A stretch of DNA of 64,000 bases, from NCBI RefSeq assembly GCF_016907955.1, contig NZ_JAFBCX010000016.1, forward strand, positions 1 through 64,000, read 5' to 3'. Positions 8,643 through 16,754 of this stretch are shown in pieces; within the stretch, counting starts at the first letter, position 1; every line of letters starts with the position of its first letter. The DNA is from Lentzea nigeriaca. Its GTDB lineage: Bacteria; Actinomycetota; Actinomycetes; Mycobacteriales; Pseudonocardiaceae. The notes beneath the pieces were generated by a model. That model was not told the DNA's origin. It saw only the letters and a program-made list of their open reading frames with translations, and searched no databases. A program made the position numbers and the translations under genes.

Positions 8643-9029
8643 GTGCGCAAACGAATGGCGATCGTGGCTGGAGCCGTGGCGCTGGGTGCCGTCGGCATCG
8701 CGGTGCCCGCGCTGGCGCTGAGCGGTGGCGGTACGTCCGACCACGCGCCGACGACCTCGGCGCCCGCGACGACGCCGCCGGTGTCCTCGACGGTGACCCA
8801 CCCGGCGACCACGCCTCCGGTGTCCTACCCGCCGAGCTCGACCGTGACGACATCGCCGGCGCACGAGCCGACGTCCTCGCGGCCGGAGTACCCGCCGACC
8901 ACGGTGCTGCCGCCGTCGCCGACGTCGATCGAGACCTCGCCGAGGCCGACGACGAGGCCGTATCCGCCGTCGGTCACGACGTCCCCGATCGCGACGACGC
9001 CGCCGGTGTCGTCGGCCCCTGCCCGGTAG
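8643..9029 (+). CDS. small exported Thr/Pro/Ser-rich protein
   Basis: 128 aa from GTG 8643, chosen because the protein then opens with a signal peptide or anchor (RKRMAIVAG, hydrophobic to ALALSGG). The rest is almost only Thr, Pro and Ser, with repeats of the kind TTPPVSS, and has no recognisable domain. It probably extends into the cell wall as a disordered stalk. GTG 8595 would overlap the previous gene and hide the signal peptide. It precedes a SigE-type sigma gene and another Ser/Thr/Pro-tailed membrane protein, so the three may belong together. Confidence 0.6.
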   Translation: MRKRMAIVAGAVALGAVGIAVPALALSGGGTSDHAPTTSAPATTPPVSSTVTHPATTPPVSYPPSSTVTTSPAHEPTSSRPEYPPTTVLPPSPTSIETSPRPTTRPYPPSVTTSPIATTPPVSSAPAR

Positions 9030-9039
9030 GGAGTCACCC

Positions 9040-9543
9040 CTGAACTGGGAGGCCGAGTTCACCGACTGCTTCGACCGGTGCGCCGACTCGATGCGCTTCA
9101 CCGCGTTCTTGTTGTGCGGCAACTGGCATGAAGCGGAAGACGTGATGCAGTCGGCGTTCTTGAAGCTCTACCTGGCCGGACCCAAGATGCGGGACCGGTC
9201 GGGGCTCGAACCGTACCTGCGTCAGATCATCGTGCGAACGTTCCTCGCCGAACGCCGCAAGGTGCGCTGGCGCAGGGAGAAGCTGACTGACGCACCTCCC
9301 GAGGGCCTGTCCTCCGTCGCAGGGGCGGAGGACAGGCTCGTGGTGTGGCAGGCGCTCACCGCCGTGCCCGCACGGCAACGGGCTGTCCTCGTGCTGCGCT
9401 ACTGGCACGATCTGAGCGTCGAGGAGACGGCGGCCGCGCTGCACTGTTCGACCGGAACGGTGAAGTCGCAGAGCAGCAAGGGGCTGGAGACCCTGCGCCG
9501 CAAGCTGGGACCCGAGTTCGACCACCTGAGGCTGGAGGTGTGA
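9040..9543 (+). CDS. SigE-family ECF RNA polymerase sigma factor (probable CTG start)
   Basis: 167 aa. Region 2 is seen in CADSMRFTAFLLCGNWHEAEDVMQSAFLKLY, and region 4 in LPARQRAVLVLRY-type residues (VPARQRAVLVLRYWHDLSVEETAAALHCSTGTVKSQ). The first ATG (9091) would cut away the start of region 2.1. AGGGAG at 9028-9033 lies 6 nt before a CTG at 9040. From there the protein opens NWEAEFTDCFDRCAD, as expected for the family, and no ATG or GTG lies between the upstream stop and 9091. The stop overlaps the next start (TGATG), so sigma factor and membrane protein are probably made together. The downstream protein may be its anti-sigma factor, which is an inference. Confidence 0.8.
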   Translation: MNWEAEFTDCFDRCADSMRFTAFLLCGNWHEAEDVMQSAFLKLYLAGPKMRDRSGLEPYLRQIIVRTFLAERRKVRWRREKLTDAPPEGLSSVAGAEDRLVVWQALTAVPARQRAVLVLRYWHDLSVEETAAALHCSTGTVKSQSSKGLETLRRKLGPEFDHLRLEV

Positions 9544-10013
9544 TGGTTCGCGAAGACGACCTGCGGGCGACTTTCTCCGCTCTGCACGCGGAAGGGACGC
9601 CGCCGCGTGCCGTCACGGCCGCCGACCTGATCCAGCGCGGCCAGTCCGTGCGGAGCCGCCGCCGCGCCATCGCCGTGGTGAGCACCGGCCTTGCGACCGT
9701 GGGGGTCGTGGCCGTGGCGCTGGCCGTGCTGCCCGCCGCGACGCCTCCGGAACCGGCGGTGCCCGGCCCGTCCACGACCACCTCGGTGCCCGAGCCGTCG
9801 TCGTCCGTGCCTTCGCCCAGCTCGATCGAGTCGACGCCGGGCTCCGTGCCGCCCAGGACGACCCCGCCGCAGGATCCGCCACCGGTCCAGACGTCGACCT
9901 CGCCCCGGTCGACGTCGACACAGGTCTCGGCGCCGGCGACCAAGCCCGAGACGACGGTCAGCCCGACGTCCTCGATCATGACCACTAATTCGATGCCGCC
10001 GACATCGCGTTGA
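9543..10013 (+). CDS. single-pass membrane protein coupled to the sigma factor
   Basis: 156 aa. The N-terminal 40 residues are cytosolic (MVREDDLRATFSALHAEGTP). One transmembrane helix follows at about 42-65 (RAIAVVSTGLATVGVVAVAL), then an external tail of nearly pure Ser, Thr and Pro. The ATG overlaps the sigma stop (TGATG). A short cytosolic domain, one helix and a disordered outer tail is common for proteins paired with SigE-type sigma factors. I see no zinc-binding HxxxCxxC, so a classical ZAS anti-sigma domain is not shown. Confidence 0.65.
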   Translation: MVREDDLRATFSALHAEGTPPRAVTAADLIQRGQSVRSRRRAIAVVSTGLATVGVVAVALAVLPAATPPEPAVPGPSTTTSVPEPSSSVPSPSSIESTPGSVPPRTTPPQDPPPVQTSTSPRSTSTQVSAPATKPETTVSPTSSIMTTNSMPPTSR

Positions 10014-10029
10014 GCGGCACAATCCGGGC

Positions 10030-10506
10030 ATGGCTCCTCGGATCCAGCTCGTCGAAGTGACCGACGCGAACCGCGACGCGGTGGTCGCGGTGCGCGTGCG
10101 TCCCGACCAGGAACAGTTCGTCGCGTCCGTGGAGAGGTCGTTCCAGCACGCCGAGCGGTACCCCGATGCGAAGCCCTGGTACCGCGCGGTCTACGCGGGC
10201 GACGAACCGGTCGGCTTCGTGATGCTCAGCTGGAACCTGGTCCCCAAGCCCGGGTTCCGCGGGCCGTACTTCCTGTGGCGGCTGCTCGTCGGCGCCGAGC
10301 ACCAGGGCCGCGGCTACGGCACCGCGATCCTCGACGAGATCGTGACGCTGCTCCGCGCGGACGGTGCCGAGGAGCTGCTCACCAGCTACGTGCCGAAGGA
10401 CGGCTCACCCGAGCCGTTCTACCGCGGCTACGGGTTCGTGCCGACCGGCGAGGTCGACGAGGAAGGCGAGATCATCCTCAGCCTGGATCTCAGCTCGCGA
10501 CCGTGA
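10030..10506 (+). CDS. GNAT-family N-acetyltransferase
   Basis: 158 aa. The acetyl-CoA binding motif A is visible as YFLWRLLVGAEHQGRGYGTA (R/Q-x-x-G-x-G/A, about 84-103), with motif B near FYRGYGFVPTGE. Overall it resembles small-amine or diamine N-acetyltransferases, in that the N-terminal part DQEQFVASVERSF is typical of them. The substrate is unknown. ATG 10030 lies 17 bp after the previous stop. Its 3' end overlaps the convergent gene by 17 bp. Confidence 0.8.
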   Translation: MAPRIQLVEVTDANRDAVVAVRVRPDQEQFVASVERSFQHAERYPDAKPWYRAVYAGDEPVGFVMLSWNLVPKPGFRGPYFLWRLLVGAEHQGRGYGTAILDEIVTLLRADGAEELLTSYVPKDGSPEPFYRGYGFVPTGEVDEEGEIILSLDLSSRP

Positions 10507-11050
10507 AGTGCCGGTCGTCGCGCGGTTCCTCGAGCTCGTCGAGCACCGCCACGGCCAGGTCTTCCGCCGAGATCTCCGACGCGCCGGCGAGCAGCTCGTC
10601 CGTGCCGCGGCGGTAGGTGCCGGTGCGCTCACCGGGTTCGAGCAGCGCGGGCGGGCTGAGGTAGACCCAGTCCGCCGCGTGCTCGCGGCACACCTCCAGC
10701 TGGCGCACGCTCGCCTCGGCGATGGGCCGGATGTGCGGTGGGACGTAACGGTTGTCGTCGAGGACCAGGCCGCCGCCCGGTGTGCGCAGCGCCGCGGCGC
10801 CGCCCACCACGAGGATTCGCTTCCTGGCGGCGAGTGCCGCGTCCAGCAACGCTTTCGTCGTCGGGCCGACCGTGGACTCCTCGCCGGGGCGTGGCCGGGT
10901 GGCGGCGACGACAGCGTCCACTCCGGACAGAGCATCGGTCAGTGACGCGGTGCCGCGGAACACCGGTGTGACGTCGTGACCGCGTCCGGTCGCCTCGGCC
11001 ACCACGCGCGACCCGACCATTCCGGCGGCGCCGACGACCGCGATCTTCAC
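10490..11050 (-). CDS. NAD(P)-binding, NmrA-like / atypical SDR protein
   Basis: 186 aa. It opens VKIAVVGAAGMVGSRVVAEA, a Rossmann GxxGxxG nucleotide-binding loop, and lacks the YxxxK catalytic pair of classical SDRs. This fits the NAD(P)H-binding group of redox sensors or flavin reductases (YwnB/NmrA-like). The GTG start has AAGGAG 8 nt upstream and overlaps the stop of the EamA transporter gene, so the two are one operon. Function is not specified by context. Confidence 0.75.
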   Translation of the reverse strand: MKIAVVGAAGMVGSRVVAEATGRGHDVTPVFRGTASLTDALSGVDAVVAATRPRPGEESTVGPTTKALLDAALAARKRILVVGGAAALRTPGGGLVLDDNRYVPPHIRPIAEASVRQLEVCREHAADWVYLSPPALLEPGERTGTYRRGTDELLAGASEISAEDLAVAVLDELEEPRDDRHFTVAS

Positions 11051-11928
11051 TGGAGAACTCCTTTGGCGAGAACGGGCGCGGGTCGCTGGGCGGCGACGAT
11101 CGCGGCGAGAGCGAGAGCGAAACCGGTGAGCTGCACGGGATCCAGGGTCTGGCCGAGCACGACGACACCGAGCACCGCGGCGACCATCGGCGAGAGCAGT
11201 CCGAGCATCGAGACGGACGTGACCGGCAGCGTGGTGATCGCGCGGAACCACAGCACGTAGGCGAGCAGACCGCCGACACCGCCGAGCCACAGGTAGCCGA
11301 TCAGCGCCGGGACACCGATCGCGGGCGGCGCGCCTTCGAACAGAAACGTCACCGGCACCAGGAACAGGCCACCCGCCGTCAGCTGCCAGCCCGCGAACGC
11401 CGTCGGGCTCGCGTCGGCAGGCCTGCCCCACTTCTTCGTCAGCGTCACTCCGAGGGCCATCGTCGCCGCGCCGCCCAGCCCGGCCAGCACGCCGATCACG
11501 TCGAACCCGGCCGCCGGCCCCAGCACCACCAGACCGACGCCGATCATGCCGACCACGCCCCACGCGAACCGCCACGCCGACGGGCTCTCCTTCAGCACGC
11601 CCACCGCCAGCAACGCGACCACGAGCGGTTGTGCGGCGCCGAGCACGGCCGCGACGCCACCCGGCAGGCGTTCGGCCGCGATGAACAGGAACGGGAAGAA
11701 CAGGCCGATGTTGAGCACACCGAGCGTGGCGGCCCTGGCCCACCACGAACCGCGCGGCAGCGTCCTGGTGATCGCCAGCGCGACCAGGCCGGCGGGCAGC
11801 GAGCGGAGCAGACCGGCGAACAGCGGGTGTCCCGCGGGCAGCAGCTCCGTCGTGACCACATAGGTCGAGCCCCAGACCATCGGCGCGAACGCCGCCAGGG
11901 CGGTGCGGAAGAGGTCGTTGTTTTTCAC
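11047..11928 (-). CDS. EamA-family (DMT superfamily) transporter
   Basis: 293 aa with about ten hydrophobic helices in two EamA repeats. The first contains MVWGSTYVVTTELLP (W-G-S-x-Y), the second AGWQLTAGGLFLVPVTF and PVTSVSMLGLLSPMVAAVLG. Members export or import amino acids, metabolites or drugs across the cytoplasmic membrane. The substrate cannot be read. It is divergent from the LysR gene with 79 bp between starts, the usual arrangement for a LysR regulator controlling its neighbour. Confidence 0.85.
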   Translation of the reverse strand: MKNNDLFRTALAAFAPMVWGSTYVVTTELLPAGHPLFAGLLRSLPAGLVALAITRTLPRGSWWARAATLGVLNIGLFFPFLFIAAERLPGGVAAVLGAAQPLVVALLAVGVLKESPSAWRFAWGVVGMIGVGLVVLGPAAGFDVIGVLAGLGGAATMALGVTLTKKWGRPADASPTAFAGWQLTAGGLFLVPVTFLFEGAPPAIGVPALIGYLWLGGVGGLLAYVLWFRAITTLPVTSVSMLGLLSPMVAAVLGVVVLGQTLDPVQLTGFALALAAIVAAQRPAPVLAKGVLQ

Positions 11929-12007
11929 GTACCTCAGTCTTGGGCCACGCGATCAATGAGTCCAACACATGCTTTTCATCTGATCCATCGTGATTCAAGA
12001 TAGATTG

Positions 12008-12883
12008 ATGGAGCTCCAGCAGATGCGGTACGTGATCGCCGTCGCCGAGACCGGCAGCTTCACCAAGGCGGCCCGGCGTTGCCTCGTCGTGCAGTCCGCT
12101 CTCAGCCACCAGGTCGCGCGCCTCGAACGGGAGCTCGGTGCCCGGCTGTTCGACCGCACCAGCCGCAGCGTCCGGCTGACGCCGGCCGGAGCGGTGTTCC
12201 TGCCGTCGGCCAGGCAGTGCCTCGACTTCGCCGAGCGGGCGGCGGCCGAGGTCGCGGCGGCGGTGGGGGAGGTGCGCGGACGGGTGGTCGTCGGGGTGAT
12301 CCCCACGGTTGCCGCGGTGGATCTGCCCGCCGCGCTGAAGGTGTTCCGGGAGCGGTACCCGCAGGTGCGGGTGGCGCTGCGGATGTCACCGAGTCACGAG
12401 CTCGTCGAGCAGGTCCGGCAGGGAGCGGTGGATCTGGCGTTCCTCGGCCTGCCTCCGGGCACGCGACCGGAGGGTGTGCGCGGGCGCGAGCTGGCGCGCG
12501 ACGAACACGTTGCCGTGGTGGCGCCGTCGCATCCTCTGGCCGGACGCGCTGAAACGGATCTGGCGACGCTCGCGGACGAGCTGTTCGTCGACTTCCCCGC
12601 GGGGTCGCCGGGGCGCATGCAGTCGGATCAGGCGTTCAGCGCGGCGGGGCTGGACCGCGAGGTGGCGTTCGAGGTGACGACCGCCGAGCTGATGGCGGGG
12701 CTCATCTCGGAAGGCCTCGGCGTTGCCGTGCTGCCGTCGCGGTACACGCCGCGGTTGAGCGGAGTCGTGACGCTGCCGGTCGTCGGTGGGCCGTCACGGG
12801 TGGAGCACCTGGTGTGGAGCGCGGCCGGGCTGACCCCGGCCGCGGCCGCGTTCCTCGACGTGCTGGGCGTTTCCGCCGATTAG
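12008..12883 (+). CDS. LysR-family transcriptional regulator
   Basis: 291 aa. ATG 12008 (MELQQMRYVIAVAETGSF) is the usual LysR start; the upstream ATG would add six residues. The N-terminal winged HTH is FTKAARRCLVVQSALSHQVARLERELGARLFDR, followed by the effector-binding domain from about residue 88. It probably controls the divergent EamA operon. The 79-bp gap holds an ATCAAT/ATTGAT inverted pair (11951 and 12002) but no clean T-N11-A box that I would defend. Its TAG stop shares two bases with the TAA stop of the convergent SDR. Confidence 0.85.
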   Translation: MELQQMRYVIAVAETGSFTKAARRCLVVQSALSHQVARLERELGARLFDRTSRSVRLTPAGAVFLPSARQCLDFAERAAAEVAAAVGEVRGRVVVGVIPTVAAVDLPAALKVFRERYPQVRVALRMSPSHELVEQVRQGAVDLAFLGLPPGTRPEGVRGRELARDEHVAVVAPSHPLAGRAETDLATLADELFVDFPAGSPGRMQSDQAFSAAGLDREVAFEVTTAELMAGLISEGLGVAVLPSRYTPRLSGVVTLPVVGGPSRVEHLVWSAAGLTPAAAAFLDVLGVSAD

Positions 12884-13632
12884 CCCGCGGTTCCGGTCGC
12901 CAGCAGACCGCCGTCGACACGCACCGTCTCGCCCGTGATCCACGAAGCGGCGTCGGAGCACAGGAACGCCACGAGAGAGGCGACGTCTTCCGGCGTGCCG
13001 TAACGCTTCATCGGGTATGCCTGGACGCCTTCCTCCTCACGGCCGGACCACAACGCCTCCGCGAACTTCGTCTTCACCACGCCGGGCGCGACGGCGTTCA
13101 CGCGCACCTTCGGCCCCAGCTGCCACGCCAGCTCCTCGGTGAGACGGATCAACGCCGCCTTGGACGCCCCGTACGCGGCGATCACGCCCGTGGACCGGAT
13201 GCCGCCGATCGACGCGATGTTCACGACCGCGCCGCCGTGCTCGCTCATCCACGCCCTCCACGCGAGCTGCGTGAAGCCGAGTGCCGCCACGACGTTCACG
13301 TCGAAGATCTTCCGCACCGCGTTGAGGTCGGCGTCCATCAGGAACCCGAACTGCGGGTTGATGCCGGTGTTGTTGACCAGGATGTCGAGGCTGCCGAACT
13401 CCTCGACCGTGCGCGCGACGACCTCCTCGCGCGACGCGTCGTCGCCCGCGTTGCCCTGGACGGTGAGCACCTTGCCGCCGAGCTGCTTCGCCGCCTCGGC
13501 GAGCTGGTCGGCCTTGCGGCCGGTGATCGTGACGGAGGCGCCGCGGGAGAGCAGTTCGCGTGCGATGCCGAGCCCGATGCCGCGGGACGCGCCGGTGACC
13601 AGCGCCGTTTTGCCGGAGAAGTCTTCGCTCAT
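12880..13632 (-). CDS. short-chain dehydrogenase/reductase (FabG-like)
   Basis: 250 aa from ATG 13632. Classical SDR motifs are TGASRGIG (NADP loop), NNTG (usually NNAG), catalytic Ser in NIASIGG, YGASK for Tyr/Lys, and APGVVKT. The C-terminus ITGETVRVDGG is typical of the FabG-type reductases of beta-keto substrates. The ORF could start nine codons earlier, but the Met at 13632 is conserved in position for the family. Substrate unknown. Its stop overlaps that of the LysR gene. Confidence 0.85.
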   Translation of the reverse strand: MSEDFSGKTALVTGASRGIGLGIARELLSRGASVTITGRKADQLAEAAKQLGGKVLTVQGNAGDDASREEVVARTVEEFGSLDILVNNTGINPQFGFLMDADLNAVRKIFDVNVVAALGFTQLAWRAWMSEHGGAVVNIASIGGIRSTGVIAAYGASKAALIRLTEELAWQLGPKVRVNAVAPGVVKTKFAEALWSGREEEGVQAYPMKRYGTPEDVASLVAFLCSDAASWITGETVRVDGGLLATGTAG

Positions 13633-13688
13633 GGCCCGGCAATCTATGCGCCTGGACACAGGTGGGAAATTCGATGGTCGCGACCCCG

Positions 13689-13772
13689 TAGACTGGGTTT
13701 CGTGATCCTCCTCGAGTAGGCCGACCCGGACGTGCCGACCTCTGCCGTGCCCGGACCTTTTTCTACTCGGAG
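13689..13772 (+). promoter_or_regulatory. possible ABC-F leader: -10 box, leaderless uORF and SD-sequestering stem
   Basis: TAGACT at 13689-13694 fits an actinobacterial -10 (TANNNT). A GTG eight bases later (13702) starts a five-codon ORF (M-I-L-L-E, stop 13717-13719). The end of that ORF, CTCGAGTAG (13711-13719), is complementary with one bulge to CTACTCGGAG (13763-13772), which contains the SD of the ABC-F gene. Ribosomes stalled on the mini-ORF could free the SD. ABC-F genes are known to be attenuated this way in other bacteria. Here it is an inference from sequence alone, and I could not find a good -35. Confidence 0.4.
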
Positions 13773-13778
13773 TTTCTC

Positions 13779-15407
13779 TTGATCACCGCAACCGACATGG
13801 AGTTGCGCGCGGGCTCACGCATTCTCGTGAGCGGCGCCAACCTGCGCGTTCAGCCCGGCGACCGCATCGGCCTCGTCGGCCGCAACGGTGCCGGCAAGAC
13901 CACCTCGCTGCGCGTCCTCGCGGGTGAGGGCCAGCCCTACGGCGGTTCCGTCACGCGCAAGGGCGAGCTCGGCTACCTGCCGCAGGACCCGCGCGAGGGC
14001 GACCTGTCCGTCATCGCGAAGGACCGCGTGCTGTCCGCGCGCGGCCTCGACCAGCTGCTCCGCGACATGGAGAAGGCCCAGTCGAAGATGGCGGAGCTGG
14101 TCGACGCCGACGAGCTCGCGGCCGCCGTCACCAAGTACGGCAAGCTCGAGGAGCGCTTCGCCGCGCTCGGTGGCTACGCCGCCGAGTCCGAGGCCGCCCG
14201 CATCTGCTCGAACCTCGGTCTGCCGGACCGCGTGCTGGAGCAGCAGCTCAAGACGCTCTCGGGTGGTCAGCGCCGTCGTGTTGAGCTGGCGCGGATCCTG
14301 TTCGCCGCGTCCGAGGCCGGTATCGGCGCGAAGTCGAGCACGATCCTGCTGATCGACGAGCCCACGAACCACCTCGACGCCGACTCGATCATGTGGCTGC
14401 GGGGCTTCCTCAAGTCGCACGACGGCGGTCTCGTCGTGATCTCGCACGACGTCGAGCTGCTCGACGACGTGGTGAACAAGGTGTGGTTCCTCGACGCGAT
14501 CCGCGGCGAGGTCGACATCTACAACCTCGGCTGGAAGAAGTACCTCGAAGCCCGTGCGACGGACGAGAAGCGCCGTCGCCGTGAGCGCGCCAACGCCGAG
14601 AAGAAGGCCGGCGCGCTGATGACGCAGGCCGCCAAGATGGGCGCGAAGGCCACGAAGGCCGTTGCGGCGCAGAACATGGCGAAGCGCGCGCAGAAGCTGC
14701 TCGACGGCCTCGACGAGGTGCGCCAGAGCGACAAGGTCGCGAAGATCAGCTTCCCGTCGCCGGCTCCGTGCGGCAAAACTCCTTTGACCGCAGAGGGATT
14801 GAGCAAGTCCTACGGTTCGCTGGAGATCTTCACCGGTGTGGACCTCGCGATCGACAGGGGTTCCCGGGTCGTCGTGCTGGGGTTGAACGGTGCCGGCAAG
14901 ACGACGCTGCTGCGGTTGCTCGGTGGTTCCGAGAAGGCCGACGCGGGTTCGGTCGTGCCCGGCCACGGACTGAAGATCGGCTACTTCGCGCAGGAGCACG
15001 AGACGCTCGACCACGGCGCGTCGGTGTGGGAGAACATCCGGCACATGGCGCCGGACGAGCAGGAGCAGCGGCTGCGGTCGTTGCTCGGCACGTTCCTGTT
15101 CTCCGGCGAGCAGCTCGACCAGCCCGCCGGCACGTTGTCCGGCGGCGAGAAGACACGCCTGGCTCTCGCGGGTCTGGTGTCGTCGGCCGCGAACGTGCTG
15201 CTGCTCGACGAGCCCACCAACAACCTCGACCCGGCTTCGCGCGAGCAGGTGCTCGACGCGCTGCGGCGCTACGAGGGCGCGGTCGTGCTCGTGACGCACG
15301 ATCCGGGTGCGGTCGAGGCGCTCGAGCCGGAGCGCGTGATCCTGCTGCCGGACGGCACTGAGGATCACTGGTCGGAGGACTACCTCGAACTCGTGCAGTT
15401 GGCGTGA
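13779..15407 (+). CDS. ABC-F family ATPase (ribosome-protection type)
   Basis: 542 aa starting at TTG 13779 with CGGAG upstream; the opening MITATDMELRAGSRIL is conserved in actinobacterial ABC-F proteins. Two ABC domains lie in one chain with no membrane part: Walker A GRNGAGKTT (about 34) and GLNGAGKTT (about 368); signatures LSGGQRRR and LSGGEKTR; Walker B LLIDEPTNHLD and LLLDEPTNNLD. The linker (about 245-315) is a Lys/Arg/Ala-rich helical arm. Proteins of this kind bind the ribosomal E site and either protect against antibiotics (as the mycobacterial Rv1473 type does) or relieve stalling. A possible leader precedes it. Confidence 0.88.
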   Translation: MITATDMELRAGSRILVSGANLRVQPGDRIGLVGRNGAGKTTSLRVLAGEGQPYGGSVTRKGELGYLPQDPREGDLSVIAKDRVLSARGLDQLLRDMEKAQSKMAELVDADELAAAVTKYGKLEERFAALGGYAAESEAARICSNLGLPDRVLEQQLKTLSGGQRRRVELARILFAASEAGIGAKSSTILLIDEPTNHLDADSIMWLRGFLKSHDGGLVVISHDVELLDDVVNKVWFLDAIRGEVDIYNLGWKKYLEARATDEKRRRRERANAEKKAGALMTQAAKMGAKATKAVAAQNMAKRAQKLLDGLDEVRQSDKVAKISFPSPAPCGKTPLTAEGLSKSYGSLEIFTGVDLAIDRGSRVVVLGLNGAGKTTLLRLLGGSEKADAGSVVPGHGLKIGYFAQEHETLDHGASVWENIRHMAPDEQEQRLRSLLGTFLFSGEQLDQPAGTLSGGEKTRLALAGLVSSAANVLLLDEPTNNLDPASREQVLDALRRYEGAVVLVTHDPGAVEALEPERVILLPDGTEDHWSEDYLELVQLA

Positions 15408-15582
15408 TCTCCACCCGTCAAAGGACTACCGAGCGCACCCTGTGATCAACTGAGTGTGATCGAATTGACCGTTCGGCGATCTCTTTGCTTGATCACCTGG
15501 CGTTCTGCCGGTTCCTGTTCGATCATTGCGACGACAGGGGCCGTCGAACGGCCCGACCTGCTCGTACGGAAGGCGGGACAAG

Positions 15583-15792
15583 GTGGCTGACCTGAAGAAG
15601 GGTGCCCGGATCACCGGCGCCACGCGGGACAAGCTGGCCGCTGACCTGAAGAAGAAGTACGAAAAGGGCGCGAGCATCCGTGCTTTGGCCGAAAGCACCG
15701 GACGTTCCTACGGCTTCGTGCACCGGGTTCTGTCGGAATCCGGCGTCACGCTGCGCGGTCGCGGTGGCGCCACCCGGACGAAGAAGAAGTAG
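15583..15792 (+). CDS. small helix-turn-helix protein
   Basis: 69 aa from GTG 15583 (ADLKKGARITGATRDKLAADLKK). The core IRALAESTGRSYGFVHRVLSESG is a Hin/resolvase-type helix-turn-helix, and the ends are Lys-rich. Near-identical small proteins occur across actinobacteria and are thought to bind DNA. No defined role is known to me. The longer ORF from 15526 is rejected because GAAGGCGGG precedes the GTG. Single gene, same strand as the next one. Confidence 0.75.
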   Translation: MADLKKGARITGATRDKLAADLKKKYEKGASIRALAESTGRSYGFVHRVLSESGVTLRGRGGATRTKKK

Positions 15793-15851
15793 CCACAACC
15801 CAGACTGCTACTCTCCGGTAACTAGCTTCTAGTGCGCCGGAGGTAATGACC

Positions 15852-16664
15852 ATGCCAGTGCCCGCTATCGACGCTGGCGTGCTCGAGCGCGGTGGCGTTC
15901 GGCTCGCGATTTCCGGGCCGCTCGCCACGATCACGCTCGATCGTCCCGACGTGCTCAACGCGCAGACGCCCGCCACCTGGCAGGCGTTGCGGCACATCGG
16001 TGAACAGCTGGACCCGGACGTCCGCGTCGTGGTCGTCCGGGGTTCCGGTCGCGCCTTCTCGGCAGGACTGGACCGGCGCATGTTCACCGGTGAGCCTGTC
16101 GACGGCGAACCCGGTGGTCTCGGGGCGTTGTTGTCCGTGCCCGCTGCGGAGGCGGACGCGAAGATCGCCTCGTACCAGGCCGCGTTCACCTGGTTGAGTG
16201 ACCCGGCACGCGTGACGATCGCCGCGGTGCAGGGGCATGCCATCGGCGCGGGTTTCCAGTTGGCGCTGGCGTGCGACTTCCGCGTGCTCACCGAGGACGC
16301 ACAGTTCTGCATGGCCGAGACCGGGCTGGGCTTGGTGCCCGATCTCGGCGGAACGCTGCCCTTGGTGCGTCTCGTGGGGTACTCGCGCGCGGCCGAGATG
16401 TGCGTGACCTCCCGCCGGGTTCCGGCCGCGGAGGCGCTGCAGATCGGCCTCGCGAACTCCGTCGTGCCCGCGGACGGGCTGGACGCGGCGGTCGAGGCGC
16501 TGGTGGCCGCCGTCCTGAAGCCGGTGGCGGGCGCTGTCACGGAGACGCTCGGGCTCATCGCGTCGGCGGCGTCCGGTGTGTCGTACCAGGACCAGCTGGC
16601 GCTGGAGCGTGCCGCGCAGCTGCGCCGGCTGCAGTCGTTCGCCGCTCTGTCCGCTCAAAGCTGA
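15852..16664 (+). CDS. enoyl-CoA hydratase/isomerase family protein
   Basis: 270 aa crotonase-fold protein. The two oxyanion-hole segments are RAFSAGLDRRMF and GHAIGAGFQLALACDFRV. The catalytic region reads MAETGLGLVPDLGGT, with Glu at the expected place. It acts on acyl-CoA thioesters, hydrating or isomerising a double bond in fatty-acid or related catabolism. Two ATGs are possible. GGAGG at 15839-15843 favours ATG 15852 (8 nt) over 15846 (2 nt). It stands alone between the HTH gene and an ABC exporter. Confidence 0.85.
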   Translation: MPVPAIDAGVLERGGVRLAISGPLATITLDRPDVLNAQTPATWQALRHIGEQLDPDVRVVVVRGSGRAFSAGLDRRMFTGEPVDGEPGGLGALLSVPAAEADAKIASYQAAFTWLSDPARVTIAAVQGHAIGAGFQLALACDFRVLTEDAQFCMAETGLGLVPDLGGTLPLVRLVGYSRAAEMCVTSRRVPAAEALQIGLANSVVPADGLDAAVEALVAAVLKPVAGAVTETLGLIASAASGVSYQDQLALERAAQLRRLQSFAALSAQS

Positions 16665-16754
16665 ACTCGAGCGCTGCGCTAGCCGCACTTCGAGGAATTG
16701 TCAGACCCGTGTGCTGTTCTATTCAACGTGGACGGCTACAGCTCTTGGCGATTC

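Noticed and set aside
12880..12883. Shared stop codons of LysR and SDR as a special feature
   Set aside because: Overlapping convergent stops are common in dense genomes; no special role is implied.
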